Part shown: positions 40,201 to 53,042 of the stretch, piece after piece
How the letters are laid out: each line of letters starts with the position of its first letter
Position numbering within the stretch: the first letter of the stretch is position 1
Source of the DNA: Chrysomallon squamiferum
Taxonomy: Eukaryota > Mollusca > Gastropoda > Neomphalida > Peltospiridae
DNA length: 64,000 nucleotides
Reading direction: 5' to 3'
Assembly (NCBI GenBank): GCA_012295275.1
Contig: CM022673.1
Location: forward strand, 25,338,261-25,402,260
Notes under the pieces: generated by a model
The model's database searches: none
Told to the model about the DNA's origin: nothing
Seen by the model: only the letters and a program-made list of their open reading frames with translations
Translations under genes and position numbers: made by a program

Positions 40201-42057
40201 CATACCTTTCTGCTGTTTGCAGTGTTGTTATATGAGCATGCATCACATAAGAACATGTTATATATGTGAAACTGATATCAACTGTAATGTTATTTTTACT
40301 TGACATTTTCTGCTTGTGGCAGTACAGATAAATACCAGTACATTTTAAAAAAAAAACTAAATTCATTGCTGTTGCTTTGTCATCTCAACAAATCAGTAAA
40401 ATCAGAAGATCAGTGACATTTTAATATGCAGTTAAGATGTTTTGTTTGTAGCACCTTCTTTGTTTGAAATGTCAACAGTTATCCATGAATCACTTGCACT
40501 GGTGTATATTGTGTTGTTCAAAATATTTTGTTTTTATAATTCAGTTTTTATAGATATATTTTTACAGATAATTTTTTTCAGTCATACTGGTTTCTAATTA
40601 TATTACTTTTATTACCTGAAATATATCAAATAATAAAAAAATAAAAAAAATAAAAAATGAGTGCATTGTGCACACACACATTTGTGTGTGTGTGTTTGTG
40701 TGTTTTAATGAGTTTTCAAAATTCTGCAAAATATATGTGTGTGCTCAGAAGACTTTATAAATTAAATTTGATTACATTACTTGATTAATATTTATGAGTT
40801 TTGTCATTTAAATAATTCAGAATCTTGTTTACTGTCAGTTCTAGTGAAATTAAATATCTATACACAGGCAATTATATTAGTACAAGGTTTACTTTGCCAG
40901 TTGATATTTGTGATATTTTAAGACACCTGCTATATTTGTTATGATATGTTTAAATATTGATGTCATTTTTAATTTAAAAATTTAATTTTTTTTTCAGTTT
41001 TTCTTTTTTGAATATTATCTGAAGTTAGTAATACGAAAATGTTATTTTACAGGCTTCTGCCCCACCAGTTATGCAAAGAAAGGAATCGTCAGTATCTGGG
41101 GTCAAAAATAATAATGCCACATACAGATGGAGACAGAACAGTGGAAGTTTTATTCGAAGAACTGCCTACTCTTCCAGCAGCACTGAAGACAGTAGTTCTA
41201 GCTCTGAATCAGAAAGCAGTGAAAGTGAAACATCGGACAGCGATGAAGATGAAAACGATACTAAAAAACAAAACGGTCGTATGGGAAATAGAGGCACTAA
41301 AACAGAAGTGCCATCTAGAAAATTTAGTACCATTTCACACCCGAAAAATGATAGATATAATAATTCCAGAAGGATGAAACCTCCACTTGGAAAATGGATG
41401 TTGAATGAATCCAAGGATACTGATAATTTAGTTAAAGTACAGAATACAAAATTACAGAAGTCAGACACATCTTCAAAAGAGAAACTTAATGAAGTAGAAT
41501 CACATAAAAGCCTTGTTGCAAATAAAAGGAAGTCCCTGAAACCTTTAAGAACTAATAGTGGAAAGTCATCGAACAGTGAACAAGATAGAAAAGTGCGGTC
41601 ACAGGAACAAAACATATTAGTTCAAAGGAAAATTTCTTCAAAGCAAACAGAAACACAGAACAGTGATGTACATGGAGATGTGGTCCATACAAGGTCCAGA
41701 AGAAATGGTGAACAGGAAACACAAGCAGAAGAAACAGATTTTTATGAAAAGGAAAATTTATTGAGACGCCTAAATTCACAGAAAAAAGAAGCCTCTGCTT
41801 TAAAGAAAATATTTCGTACGGAAAAAGAAAATTCCCTTACTGAAATTCAGTTACAGACTAATGGCACTCGACCCAGTAAAAAGATTTTACCGGAAGAGTC
41901 ACCATTCACTGATGCTGTCAGTTCCAAACAGACAAAACCAGCAGAACATTCTCAGTTAATTTCAAAGATACCCAAAGAACTGCCTGCAATAAGACCACCA
42001 AGAGTCAATAAGTCAAGCAAAGAGAAATATTTATCCAAAAATCAGTTTTTAATATGA
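32929..42057 (+). CDS. SIRT3: SIRT3-type NAD+-dependent protein deacylase with long C-terminal extension
   Basis: Class I sirtuins remove acyl groups from lysine using NAD+; SIRT3 acts in mitochondria. Eleven in-phase exons: 32929-32971, 33658-33805, 34402-34539, 34952-35187, 36242-36342, 36564-36614, 37372-37488, 38046-38166, 38553-38647, 39212-39298, 41053-42057 (713 residues). The start [18 protein letters not shown] looks like a mitochondrial presequence. Core: GAGIS at 97-101, PDFR 107-110, TQNIDGLE 180-187, catalytic H201 in EAHGTF, zinc cysteines C209, C212, C233, C238, then KPDIVFFGE and [16 protein letters not shown], the C-x2-C first zinc pair and lack of the SIRT2 insertion favour SIRT3. 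The second zinc pair is C-x4-C rather than C-x2-C. Residues 380-713 are an added disordered tail; human SIRT3 ends near 399. Confidence 0.9.
37252..37309. repeat. (CA)n microsatellite
   Basis: About 28 CA units with two interruptions, in a SIRT3 intron. Confidence 0.95.
39299..39376 (+). other. SIRT3: Possible read-through end of a short SIRT3 isoform
   Basis: If the donor at 39299 (CGG, then GTAGAT, a weak match) is not used, the reading frame continues for 25 residues (starting [10 protein letters not shown], Cys-rich) to a stop at 39374-39376. That protein would be 404 residues, close to human SIRT3 (399) and without the disordered tail. An AATAAA at about 39890 could serve as its poly(A) signal. 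This is inference from frame and length only. Confidence 0.35.
39387..39595 (+). repeat. Minisatellite, 41-42 bp unit, about five copies
   Basis: Each unit reads roughly ttttattctatttgaa, then aaaagcatgcgttcat, then cgtatgttg. Unit starts (tctattt/tctatct/tctgttt) fall at 39391, 39433, 39474, 39516 and 39557. Each copy carries a GCATGC palindrome (one variant GCATGCATT). The array lies directly after the read-through stop in the last SIRT3 intron. Confidence 0.93.
41053..42057 (+). CDS. SIRT3: Last SIRT3 exon, disordered Ser/Asp/Glu-rich tail
   Basis: This 1,005-nt exon joins in phase 0 to the exon ending at 39298 and supplies 334 residues. It begins [13 protein letters not shown] and then has an acidic serine tract (about 41172-41265: SSSS...[17 protein letters not shown]) of the kind phosphorylated by CK2. 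The rest is rich in Lys, Ser, Asn and Gln with no globular domain that I recognise; short basic patches (KRK, RSRR) occur. A long antisense ORF here is only a shadow of the serine codons. The tail is not part of the conserved sirtuin fold. It might belong to the same transcript only in some isoforms, or be lineage-specific. Confidence 0.75.
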   Translation, partial: ASAPPVMQRKESSVSGVKNNNATYRWRQNSGSFIRRTAYSSSSTEDSSSSSESESSESETSDSDEDENDTKKQNGRMGNRGTKTEVPSRKFSTISHPKNDRYNNSRRMKPPLGKWMLNESKDTDNLVKVQNTKLQKSDTSSKEKLNEVESHKSLVANKRKSLKPLRTNSGKSSNSEQDRKVRSQEQNILVQRKISSKQTETQNSDVHGDVVHTRSRRNGEQETQAEETDFYEKENLLRRLNSQKKEASALKKIFRTEKENSLTEIQLQTNGTRPSKKILPEESPFTDAVSSKQTKPAEHSQLISKIPKELPAIRPPRVNKSSKEKYLSKNQFLI

Positions 42058-45000
42058 GTAGAAAGTCTTTACTACATCAAGGAACCTCAGGATTATCCAA
42101 TTCCACTAGAAATACTCCTGTCAGAGATCTGTCCACGCCAAAGGTTTATCAAAGGATCGGATCAGCAGAAATGCCAAGACTTCAGACAAGAGAAAAACAA
42201 CAGGGGTCATCATTCAGTGATACAAACTGTTCTGATAAGAAGCAACACCATTCAGAAGGTTTATGATAAAACTGATCAGTCGTGTTTTTGTTTAATTCCA
42301 TCTTCTTTTTTTTCAGTAATGACTATGAAAAGTTCCTGAACTAAGGAAAATAAAATAAATAAAATGGAAAAAAATAATATACATGCCAGACTCTTAGCTA
42401 TGCAGATGAATGAAATAGAATAAATTTGTGAATGGCTACAAATGTGAAGTGTACTGTATAAAGTACATGTGTATTTACTGCTAGTATTATTTGTTATTAC
42501 ATTATAGTACTATTTTTTTATTGTGTTAATTCTTGCACAAATGTGAAATCTTTTTAATATAAGGTTTGCTGATACCATGCAACTGAAAAATCAGCACTTT
42601 GTCAGATTAAAAATAGATTCAGTAATGAATAAAAAATGATAATAAATGAGAAAAAAAAAAAAAAAAAAAAATGGAATGAATATTTTATTCTGCCATTACC
42701 AGGCATCAAGATGTTGACATAAATATGGAATAGTCTAATAAAATCATAGTTCAAGAAAACAATGTTCAGTTCATCAAGGATTATGAATAATTAATATACA
42801 GATTTAAGGATTTAGTGCAGGAAAACCTCCAGATTCATCGACAAATAGACAAGAAAATAGAGTCCACCTTTTGGATGCAGTTTCCCTTGTACATCCATCT
42901 TTTATGTCCAGCTATGACAATCAGCATGATAGTGACGCAATATATGTATTCCATCAAATTTTTATTTTTAGTCAGTGTTTCTGCATTATGAAAGTTGATA
43001 CTTTTTAGTTTTTTTTATCAAGGATGGGTTAAAAAATACCCTCACTATTCAAGAAGTATTCATCCTATATTAATTTATAATAAATCTTTAGAAAACTGGA
43101 TATTGATTTCAGTAATTTGCAATTATGATATTCATTTTATAACGGTGAAATTTATCAACCTAACATTTTATTGAAATGTATATTTTGGGCTATGTTGAGA
43201 AACCCATTTTTTTGTATCAGTTTAATTAATTTATAAATATAGTTACATTTTTAAGATAATATAAATGAGGACTTACTTGTAACAAAATGTATGTAGGTGA
43301 AAATTGTTACAAAAACTGAATTGTCTTACAGATTGATAAATACATACTGTGTGATAGAAACTGGCTTGCCCTAAGAAAATGTATGTATTAATCAGATTTG
43401 TATTTTATACAAGAAATGCATGTCTGTGTATGGTGGTTTGAATTATCTTTCATTTATACACCTGAAAGTAACATTAGCAAGCAAATAAGTGAAAAATATA
43501 ATTTCATGTTTGAAATTATTTAACATAGAAGGTGCTTATAGAAATCATGTAATGTGTAATTCACTTCTTTTTTTTCAAAATTATTCATTTATGAGTTACT
43601 AATAATGTTAGAAAAATTTGTTTCAGATCTCATTAAAGTGAATGGTAATAAGTGAATTTTATAATTTATACACAACATTTCATACAAAGAATGTGTGTGT
43701 TTTGTGTTGTGATTTTGTAATTTATACACAGTATTTCATACAAAGAATGTGTGTGTTTCATGTTTTGTTTATAAAGTTTCTATACACCATGATAATGTGT
43801 GATGTTTAAAAGTATAGGAAGTGAAAGGAAAATGAATTAGTACAAAACTTAGAAACGTTTTCTACCTAAACTGTTTAAATATTACTATTTTATCTTGTGA
43901 ATAAAACTTAGTTCTTTTTAAAAATTACTAAAAAAAATATATATTTTTTGTATTAATAATAATAAAATGTATATAAATTGTTTTTAATTTTTAATTTTTT
44001 TTTAAATGATATTCCCAAAGGCAAAGATTACACATTCCTAATTTATTACTTAAATAGATTAAATTTGTTAATGGCTGAATTGAAGATTATATCTCAAGTG
44101 TACTGTGTGAAGTTTGTGTGTATTTGGTCAGTATTACTGTCTATCATGTTACACTATTCATATTTTATCTAATTATTTTAATTATACAAATATGAAAGAT
44201 CTTTAAAGAAAGAAACTTTTGTTAAATATTTATTATGTTAATAATAATAATAATTGAACATAAGCCATAGATAGAAGGATAAATTAGTGCCATGTCTTTA
44301 TTTTAAACTAACAACCGGTGAAAAATAAATATCAGATCTCTGACAAAGATTATTGTTAATGTTTTGTTTATCTTCTTGCAAATGACACTGAAAGAGTCAG
44401 TGGATGATCATGCCTATAGACACATACAGTATAATGTTATCTATCCAAAAAACATGGCCAGCAATTGCATGAAATTTTGTGATAATATTATTACTGTAAA
44501 GTATTTTATAATTTTGCCCGTAAAGTCTTTGTATTGTTTTCTCATAAACTTTTTCTCCATTTTGTTGAATATCCATAATAATATAAAACATTGAAGCATT
44601 ATAAAAAAAATAAAAATAATAATAAAAGTAAAAATATAATAAAGCAAGACAGTTCAGTAATAATTATTATTTCTACTTTTCATGTAGGAATTCATTAAAA
44701 TTGCAGCAAGTCATTATATTATGTCATTTATTGGCTTTCGATCATTATTATGTTAAAACATTTGTAGAATTGTTATTTATTTTATGTTATTTGACAATCA
44801 ATGTTAATGATTCAGCTGTAATACCATTTGTTTTGTTTTGAAGTGTGTGAATTAGACTTGTATAATTATGTATTTTAAATAACAATTATATATTTGTATC
44901 ATAATTTATTGTAAAATAGAAGTATAACAACACTGTATAGTAAAATAGAATTTAACTATTAAAAAAAAATTGCATTGTTTGTTTTTCTCATTAATTTATT

Positions 45001-45300
45001 TATAAAAAATGTTTCTCATTAAAATAAATAATGTTTAACACTTTGACTTATTTTTGCTGCAATTCATAGGCATTATCAGCCAAGGAATGAAATTATTTGA
45101 TCAGGAGATACTGAACTGAGCTTGATTTCAATGGGATTTATTTTCATTTTGGTTGAGAAATTTTTGAAAGTTTCACCTTTTTTCTTGTATTTATTATTTT
45201 CAAATATTGGTGATTCAAATAAATTATAATGCTTCCAAGATGTCTTGTTATGCAATTTCATTTATTCATTCTATAATATTTTCTGAACAATAAAATGTAT
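42058..45300 (+). other. SIRT3 3' UTR and downstream region
   Basis: No protein-coding signal, although the frame after the SIRT3 stop carries a 70-codon ORF (42054-42266) of similar Ser/Thr-rich composition. AATAAA hexamers cluster near 42343-42365, and others lie at 43900-43905 and 45289-45294. A short tandem duplication is at 43660-43765. The opposed TYSND1 gene ends to the right. Confidence 0.5.
43660..43765 (+). repeat. Short tandem duplication, about 62 bp unit, two copies
   Basis: The sequence tttataatttatacaca, then atttcatacaaagaatgtgtgtg occurs twice in a row with few differences, in the SIRT3 3' region. Confidence 0.85.
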
Positions 45301-45946
45301 GTATATAATAATCCAAAAGCAACAACAATTTGCTATGTCACATGTATTTATTTTGTATACATTCGTGTGTCCCTAAAACCTGTGACTGAGATGGTAAACT
45401 ATGCAAACATATTTTTTGTAATTTATTTATCTTTCATTCAGAAAATAATTGTTAGAAATTGGATATGTTATTAGCCATTTACATCGTGAAGAAAGCAAGT
45501 CGATACAATCAAGTTAAATACATTTTTATATTTTGATTTAGAATGCAGTCAGCATAAATCACAAATTATTAAATCATTATTGCAATTTCCTTCATTGATA
45601 ATAATAATTTATAGATTAACTACATCTTTAAAAAAAAATCTTTTTTTTTTTTTAAATTTATGATTCTTGCATTTTCAGTTTAAATTAACATTTTCCTGTT
45701 ATTATTCAAATCCAGAAAACGTATTTACTACATGTAATAAACAAATCTTTCATTACTTCAGTCTTGAATGCATATTATATTTTATCTTTCTCAAATTATA
45801 CAAATGATGTAAAAATAATGTTTTACTTAAAATGAATTTAACTTAAAAACAATTTTTTTAATAAAATCTGCCATCAAAAGATAAAACATAGTTTAAAAGT
45901 TACACAAATTCCTTTTTTTATGTGAGAATATTTCTAACAGAAATAA

Positions 45947-45977
<31 letters not shown>

Positions 45978-46214
45978 AATTTTGAAAAGGAACTTGATGA
46001 TAGAGTAAATACCTTTGACCATCAGATTAGTTTTGTATTCCTATGTATAAAATGAGGGAAAGCAAGATGAATGTCTTTATTTAATGACATTTTGACATTT
46101 TTAATCTGCAGTTTTGTAAAACATTTGCTAAAGATCAGTGAGAGAGAGAGAAGAAACCTGATACCGAAAACAAACAGGTATCTGTATTCACATTCCCTTA
46201 ACCAGAAAATATTC

Positions 46215-46625
46215 AACAAAAAAATTTTAGGCTGAATTTACAAAAGGTAACCTGAACATGTTTGTCTTAGATAATGCAACTGTTAAATGCAGACATAAAA
46301 TCATACCTGTATACACTAAGCTGAACACCTGTGTATCTTGTAGTTAATAATAGATCAGAATACGATACTTCATGTTGTTCATGTATATTACGACTTACAT
46401 ATGATAGCAGTATTTCAGGTTTTTCACAAACAATGAATTACCACAGCAAAATATTTTAGACTGAATTTATGAAAGGTGATCTGCATTTATCCTATATTAT
46501 CAAAAGATGAATACATGCAACTTCATATCTGCATATAACTTGTACTTACAACACATCAGAGTGACACTTTATACTTTTCATGTATATTACCACTTACGCA
46601 CGACAACACTATGCAGTGTTATAAT
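46215..46625. repeat. Diverged tandem duplication, about 200-225 bp unit
   Basis: Two phrases recur in the same order: aattttaggctgaatttac(aaaaggt) near 46221 and tattttagactgaatttat near 46447, then ttcatgtatattacgactta near 46378 and ttcatgtatattaccactta near 46576. The copies differ in about a quarter of positions, so this is an old duplication. Confidence 0.65.
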
Positions 46626-47948
46626 GACCATAGCGAGAATGAGTTTACTATATTTAAAAAAATAATTCATATCATTGATAAAGGTAATGGTATATGCAGT
46701 GTGTAATTAAAAATATTATTTGAAATGAAGATATTTTCAATGCATACCCATTTACAAAACTGTAAAACTCCTACATACATCTATACCTTTGTACCAGAAA
46801 GATGTCTTAAAATAAATGTTAAAAAAAATATCTCATAAATTATTAAGAACAAGTCATAAAGAGGTCACAGAAGATAAAAGGTGTGACAGTAAATCAAACT
46901 TATGGAACCAGGAAGCTTGGGAGAGCATCACCAGGTAAATAGCAGCCCAGTTTCCAGACAGGTTTAAATGCACCACCAAGGATTTGAAGTAGTGGTGTCA
47001 AATGAAAGGTAAAGTTTAGGGAATAGCCACAGCAAAATGTTTTGACATACTTGATCAGATATAAGCAGTCTTGGAGATGAGATATTGGTCACTTTAAACA
47101 CAGATGGAGATCTAGTGGATCTAAGGTAATTCAGACGAAACAGACATTTTTGATATCACATCAGATGATAGCATTTCTTATACAAGTTATTCTAAAAATT
47201 CATCTGTTGATGCTAATAGCAGATAAATATTTCCATAATCTATATACTTACGAAATATTATTTTCCAATTTTGTAACATGTCGTGTCTATATTAATATGT
47301 ATGAAATATTGTTTCTTTTGGCATATGGCTGCTTTCTCGTGATGGACTGTTTGACACCATGACACCTACAACATATCACACAAATCAACAAAAACAACAA
47401 TTGGGAATGATCCCCAGATCTGAAACTGAAGAATAATGGATAGTTGGTGAAAAGGAAGAAAGGCACAATGCCTTTTTTTTACCATGTTCAATTTAATATT
47501 GTCTAATAAAGTTTGAAATGAATCTTTGGAAATTCTATGTAGTTATACGATCTTGACATCAGTAAAAAAAAAGATTCCAGTTCTTAATGCTGCTCATCAT
47601 TGGACATAATTTCTGTGCTCATCCACGTATTCCTGGGCAATTTCAAACATTCATAAACCATCAACTGGTTTTGTTGAGCACAGGTTTCGGTAGCTGGTTA
47701 ATTGGACTTAAAAAAGTACGATGTATTTTAAACACATATTTCTAACTTATTTCAACATTCGTATTCATGTATAGACTTGTTTTCCCAAAAATTTGGTTAT
47801 TAAGGAATAAGCATCTTTCATAAACTCAGCTTTTTATGTTTTAAAATCTTTCAGAACTGAAAGGGGTAAAAAAATAAAAATAAAGGTTGTAAATAATTGA
47901 GAAATTATAACAGTTATGAATTATTCATCCATTTTCTGTAGTTAAATG

Positions 47949-47954
47949 TTTATT
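47949..47954 (-). terminator. TYSND1: Candidate proximal poly(A) signal of TYSND1
   Basis: AATAAA on the minus strand 15 bases after the TYSND1 stop codon. If used, the 3' UTR would be very short. Confidence 0.4.
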
Positions 47955-47969
47955 GATTTGAGTTTCTTT

Positions 47970-50900
47970 TTATAGTCTGCTGGAAAACTGAGCAACACCT
48001 GCTAAAGAGAAAAGTAATAAATAAATAAAATAATATGATAATAATAAAGAAATAAAATACAAACAACAGAAAATTAAATAGTTAAATATAATTTTAACTT
48101 ATTTTCTACACAAATATATTTTTTTTGCATTGAAATTTCAATATAGTTACAATATATACTGAATTATGCACAGAATTACAAATATTTGTTTTTTTGCATT
48201 CAAATTGCAATAGCATTAATAGAGCTATGATATAACAGAATATATTTTTATTTATTTATGTTGCATATGGTATGCACACACCACTGAAACATATGATAGG
48301 TAATATATTATGCAATCTGACATCAGAACCAGCAGCTGGGTTAAAAAACTCAAACATAAATGACAAAAATGAGTAGTTGCGGCTACCTCCAAATATTTTC
48401 AACATGTCATAACAATTTATATAATTCACTTTAAATCAAACTGAATATTGTCATTTATCTTATAACAGAATTTTAAAAATTATATATTTGTGTATGCAAG
48501 GTTTTTGTTTTTTTGTTTTTGGAACAAATAGTTCAGCTGGTGTAAGCAGATTTAATTTCATGATAAATGTCAGTTTATAATTTTTAATAACATCTAAAAT
48601 AGATTTTAAATACAAATTATGAGATAAATGATATTACAAATTTGATTTCCAAAGTATGTATACACAGATATATTCACAAAACAATTTGATAAAATAAAAA
48701 AAAAAAAAAAAAAAATAAAAAGTTTAGATAACCATTAAGTTTTAAAAGAGTTAAAAATAGATAATTTTACCTGTTTGATTTCCAAGAGTCCACAGGTCAC
48801 TAATGATTTGATTCTTTAAGTGAAGTTTGTTTAGTACACTAATATCTTTAAAAAAAAAAAAAAAATTATGTCAAAGTATAACTAAGGATTAAAAAAAACT
48901 AAAAAAAGGTCACGATGACATTTAAAAAAATATTTTTGGTGATAAAAAAAAGCAACAACAGAAAATAAGGAAAAAAAAGCCAGTAAATAAAATAAAAAAA
49001 AAAAAAAAAAAAATAAAAAAATAAAATAAAATAAATAAATAAATAAAAATAAAAACTGATTCAAAATGTTTAAATTGAAATTTGTTTTTATCCTTATATA
49101 ACATATTAACATGAAGTATATTTTAAAGGGTAATATATACAAATTGCCTTAAGTAGGCCTCTATTTAATATGGATTCAAGAGATTACTGTTAAACTGTTT
49201 GTAACTTGTGACCAATGATTTTTAATAATAAAATAAGGAAAGTGACATTTTTTTTCAGTTGACAAAATAATTTGGAATATACTTAAGCAAACTGAAATAA
49301 AGGCAACCAACTGATAATGCAGTAACTTTGAAATGACAATTAAGCCTTTATAGACTGAGTAAATCATTGCAAAGAGGCTTTTTACTCAGTAATTGGGGGT
49401 TTTCAAAACATTCTCTCTATCAGTGATGTCATGATAAAATGAAAAATGTAAATGCTTCTTGTGATTTTGTTATATTTTATTATTAGGAAAGACTGGCCAC
49501 CAGTTAGTATGAAAATATAACAAATTAATTTATAGATTTATTTGTGTTACCACTGAAAATACACTTTAAAAAGGTTGTCATATTACCTTGACTCATGCAG
49601 TATTTATGAACAACAGGCCATATAGTTATCATGGGTATACTCATATTAACATGTGGGAAACATGCTCCAGAAGAGATATCTCTGGAATCAAAATATATTT
49701 TGGATTATGGGTTATCAAAAAATATTATTAAAATAATAATTTTATAAACTTTATAATAAAGTAGAAGAAAAAAATCATTACACATTTTTTTAAATGATGG
49801 AAAAAAAAATTAATCTGATAGGATGATTAATTCACAAAGCTGTATGTTAACACTGTTTAGTGAGTGAATCAAACCTCTCTAGTATTTGTTCTTGGTTCCA
49901 TATGCATTTGTAACCTTTACCATCAATATTTAATTTCAAAAGAAAACGTTCCAATTGTACATAAACCTAAATAAAGAAAATCTGAGCATTTATTTCTCTT
50001 GAAGACATACTTTGCATTACAAACCACAATTCCCAGAAGATGTCCATCTTTATCTATGAGTGCTCCACCACTGGCACCAGCATGCACAGCACAAGTTGTC
50101 TGTAATTAACAGTATTTGTTTTCTCATAACAATAGACGTATCTGTTCAACTGGTTGTAAATAATGAAATGTATCAAAATTAAAGACAAAGTAAAGACAAA
50201 TTTTGAAAAAAAAATTGTTCTGATGTGGTTATGTAAATTTTATTATAAATGTTATAATTCTTTGATCATACTTTATTATATTTTGTAAGTCATTTTGAAG
50301 ATAAGCATTTACAATGATCTTCATTGTTTTGTTTTGAGGGCATTTGTATCAGATGATGATATTTCACACTTGTTAATGAAATAATCAATTCTCATGCTGC
50401 AGTTTGATTATAAAATTTCCAAAATTCTTTCCCAACATTTTAAGCATTTTTGTACTTATGTGTATTAAATACCTCTACCATCTTATGAAAAACAATTACC
50501 TCAAATACTGGAGAGTAAAACGTAAGTAAATAAAATTCAGTTTGTTTCTTACTTGAATTATGACTGGGATCCTGTTTACACAGACCACCTTGGAGATAAC
50601 TCCAGCAGTCACTGAAGGAAACAGGTTATCATCTGGTCCAAAACAGCCATGTCCAATGACATAAACCAAAGATCCTGAACATTAGTTATTAATATTATTA
50701 GTAGTTATCAGATTTCAAACATAGCTGTTTGTTTGTTTTTGTTTTTTCATATAACAATGGTATGAAAGATAAAACCTGTTATATGCAAGAACAGACTGAA
50801 TATTTCTATCACTGTAAAAATTATTTTTCACAAAAATATGTTTTTTGGTTTTTTATATATGGATATTTAATTATAATTTGTTAAATTTATCATCTTTAAC

Positions 50901-53010
50901 AGTCAAAAAGAAGAAGTCTTTTATATCTACTTCTCCACTTAAAATCTATATAAAAAGAAACATTCACTGGAAACAAAAGGACTGAGGAATTTGTATTTCT
51001 TCAAACCAGTTTTCAGTTACTGAACAACTGACTTTGAAATGCATCAAGATCTTGAAATATATTGTAATCATATCTATTGAATTGTTATAAATAATAATTT
51101 TATTTGTGTATACATATATATTTCATGGCTAGCAGAACTGTTGATTTGTATTCCAAACAATTCACTTCTGAATCAGTTTTGTCATTATAAATTAATATTA
51201 GATTTGTATACAGATCAACATAATTAATATTCCTATCCAATACACCTGCCATAATATGATAAATAGTCATTGATAAATAATTTAATTTTTTTTTAATTTT
51301 TTACAGTCAAATATTATTTAAAATATCCAGAAGCCATTAGAACTGATTTTACAGTATCTTTATTTCAAAATGTTCAAGGAAAACATGCTTTTGGGTGCCC
51401 CATGGCAGCTTCAGAATCTTTAGTTAACAGCCCCAATTGTTCCAGTGGCCCTGTATTTTATTTTAAAATTCAAAATATTTGTAGTTAGGGAGATGTATTA
51501 AATGAATAAATAAATAAAAAAATCATTCAATTCAGATCCATTTACAATGCATATTTTTCTGATATGTGTGGGAACTCCATTTTGAAAGTAATTTCTGACC
51601 TTCTTTTGGAATGTATGGAATAAATGATGGTGCTTGAAACTGATGATTTTGACTGGGATGATTGGCATATGACAGAACAGCCAAGTCAAACTGCTCTCCT
51701 AAAGGACTCCTCCACAAAACATCACATTCAGACAAAGGAGCCTTTCTTTTTCTCTTCAGATACACTGTAGAAAAAAACAATATAATTTACTGGCATTTTC
51801 ATAATTAATCTGCAGTATGCTTAAAATACTTGCATAAATTTTTAGAATTAAAAACAAATTTATAAGAATATGTTTAAACCTTAGGTGGTATGAGCAAACT
51901 CTAAATATACTGGGTATACTTCCAACTGATTGTCTTATTAGTTATTCCATCATCCTGTGAAGGTTTTTGGTTTTTTTTTGAAAATTATGTCAGATAAAAT
52001 AGAAAATTTAGCTTGGTAAGATTTTTTTATTAAATTTTATTACAGAACTTTATCATTGGAAAAAAATTAAATAAAAATAAATTATAACTATAGATACTTG
52101 TGTTAGCAAAAAAAAAAAAAAAAAAAAAAAATCATTCTCAGATGTTAACTTTGTCTCATTATCATAAAAATTATAAATTCACTGAACTTGTGGGATTTTT
52201 TCATTTAAATGAACGTGTAACATTAGAATGATGAAAACTGACAGGCGACAAAGTGCTTGGAAACTGATGTCAGGGCTAAACAATTGTTTTTTTTTCCACA
52301 TAATTACAAACATCTGTCCTGAACAGCACAATAACAGTTTTTAGAAAGTAAATTAAAAAAAAGACAGAAATTTTGAAAACCAATATATTAATTACTGCTT
52401 TAAATACACTATTTAATGAAGAATCTGTAGAGTGTTGATTTTTCAAAAATGATTTACCTAAATATATTTGATTATTTAATTTTTTGGTAAGGGCATATGA
52501 ATTGAATTGTAATATGTTACCTAATTATTCTATTTTTAATTTATAGCTGTTACTACTGCGTTTTTTTTGTTTTTTTTCAAGAACACAAGTCTCTTTTTGT
52601 TGGATTACATTTATTAAAAACAGGGTAACTGATGTTACAGTAGATGTAACAATAGGTGTTTTAACATATACATTACCTTTGTTGTTTCTTTTAACAACAT
52701 GGCTGCAGGTGAGAACCAGACGTCTGGCTGGATCAACAATGATCCCAGAACCCCAAAAGTTATCCAGTTTTATCAATGCAATATTCTCAAACATGGCTAA
52801 TATGTGGTCCACTGAATCTGTTTTATAAATAAAAATAACCAGTTTATCCATCTCTGCATATTTGGTTAGTGTTCACTTTGGTCAATTGTATTTCAAAAAA
52901 AAACTTTTGCTGCTGTATAGATTTATAAATTCAGCAAGGTAAAACTCTTATGATGCTGTGAATTTTTTTTTTTTAAATATTATTTATTTATTTATTATTA
53001 TTATTTTTTA

Positions 53011-53042
<32 letters not shown>

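Larger units (their letters stand above)
32972..41052 (+). other. Introns of SIRT3
   Basis: Ten GT-AG introns of 0.2-1.8 kb. They contain a small hairpin at 32998-33017, a CA microsatellite at 37252-37309, TA-rich runs near 38890-38930 and the minisatellite at 39387-39595. No nested gene was recognised. Confidence 0.7.
45301..47969 (-). other. Downstream region of TYSND1
   Basis: No gene-like ORF. It contains an AAT run (about 45945-45980), the diverged tandem repeat at 46215-46625 and a more complex unassigned stretch at 46860-47420 that could be an old repeat. It may include TYSND1 3' UTR if a distal poly(A) site is used. Confidence 0.45.

Noticed and set aside
41166-41615. 149-codon minus-strand ORF rich in Ser, Leu and Phe
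   Set aside because: It is the antisense of the serine-rich SIRT3 tail exon; the plus frame has matching phase and splice sites.
32929-42057. Assignment of the sirtuin as SIRT2
   Set aside because: TQNIDGLE, the C-x2-C first zinc pair, the presequence-like start and the absence of the SIRT2-specific insertion before the C-terminal helix favour SIRT3.
46860-47420. Possible transposon or gene fragment downstream of TYSND1
   Set aside because: Composition is less repetitive than its flanks, but no frame gave a recognisable protein motif.
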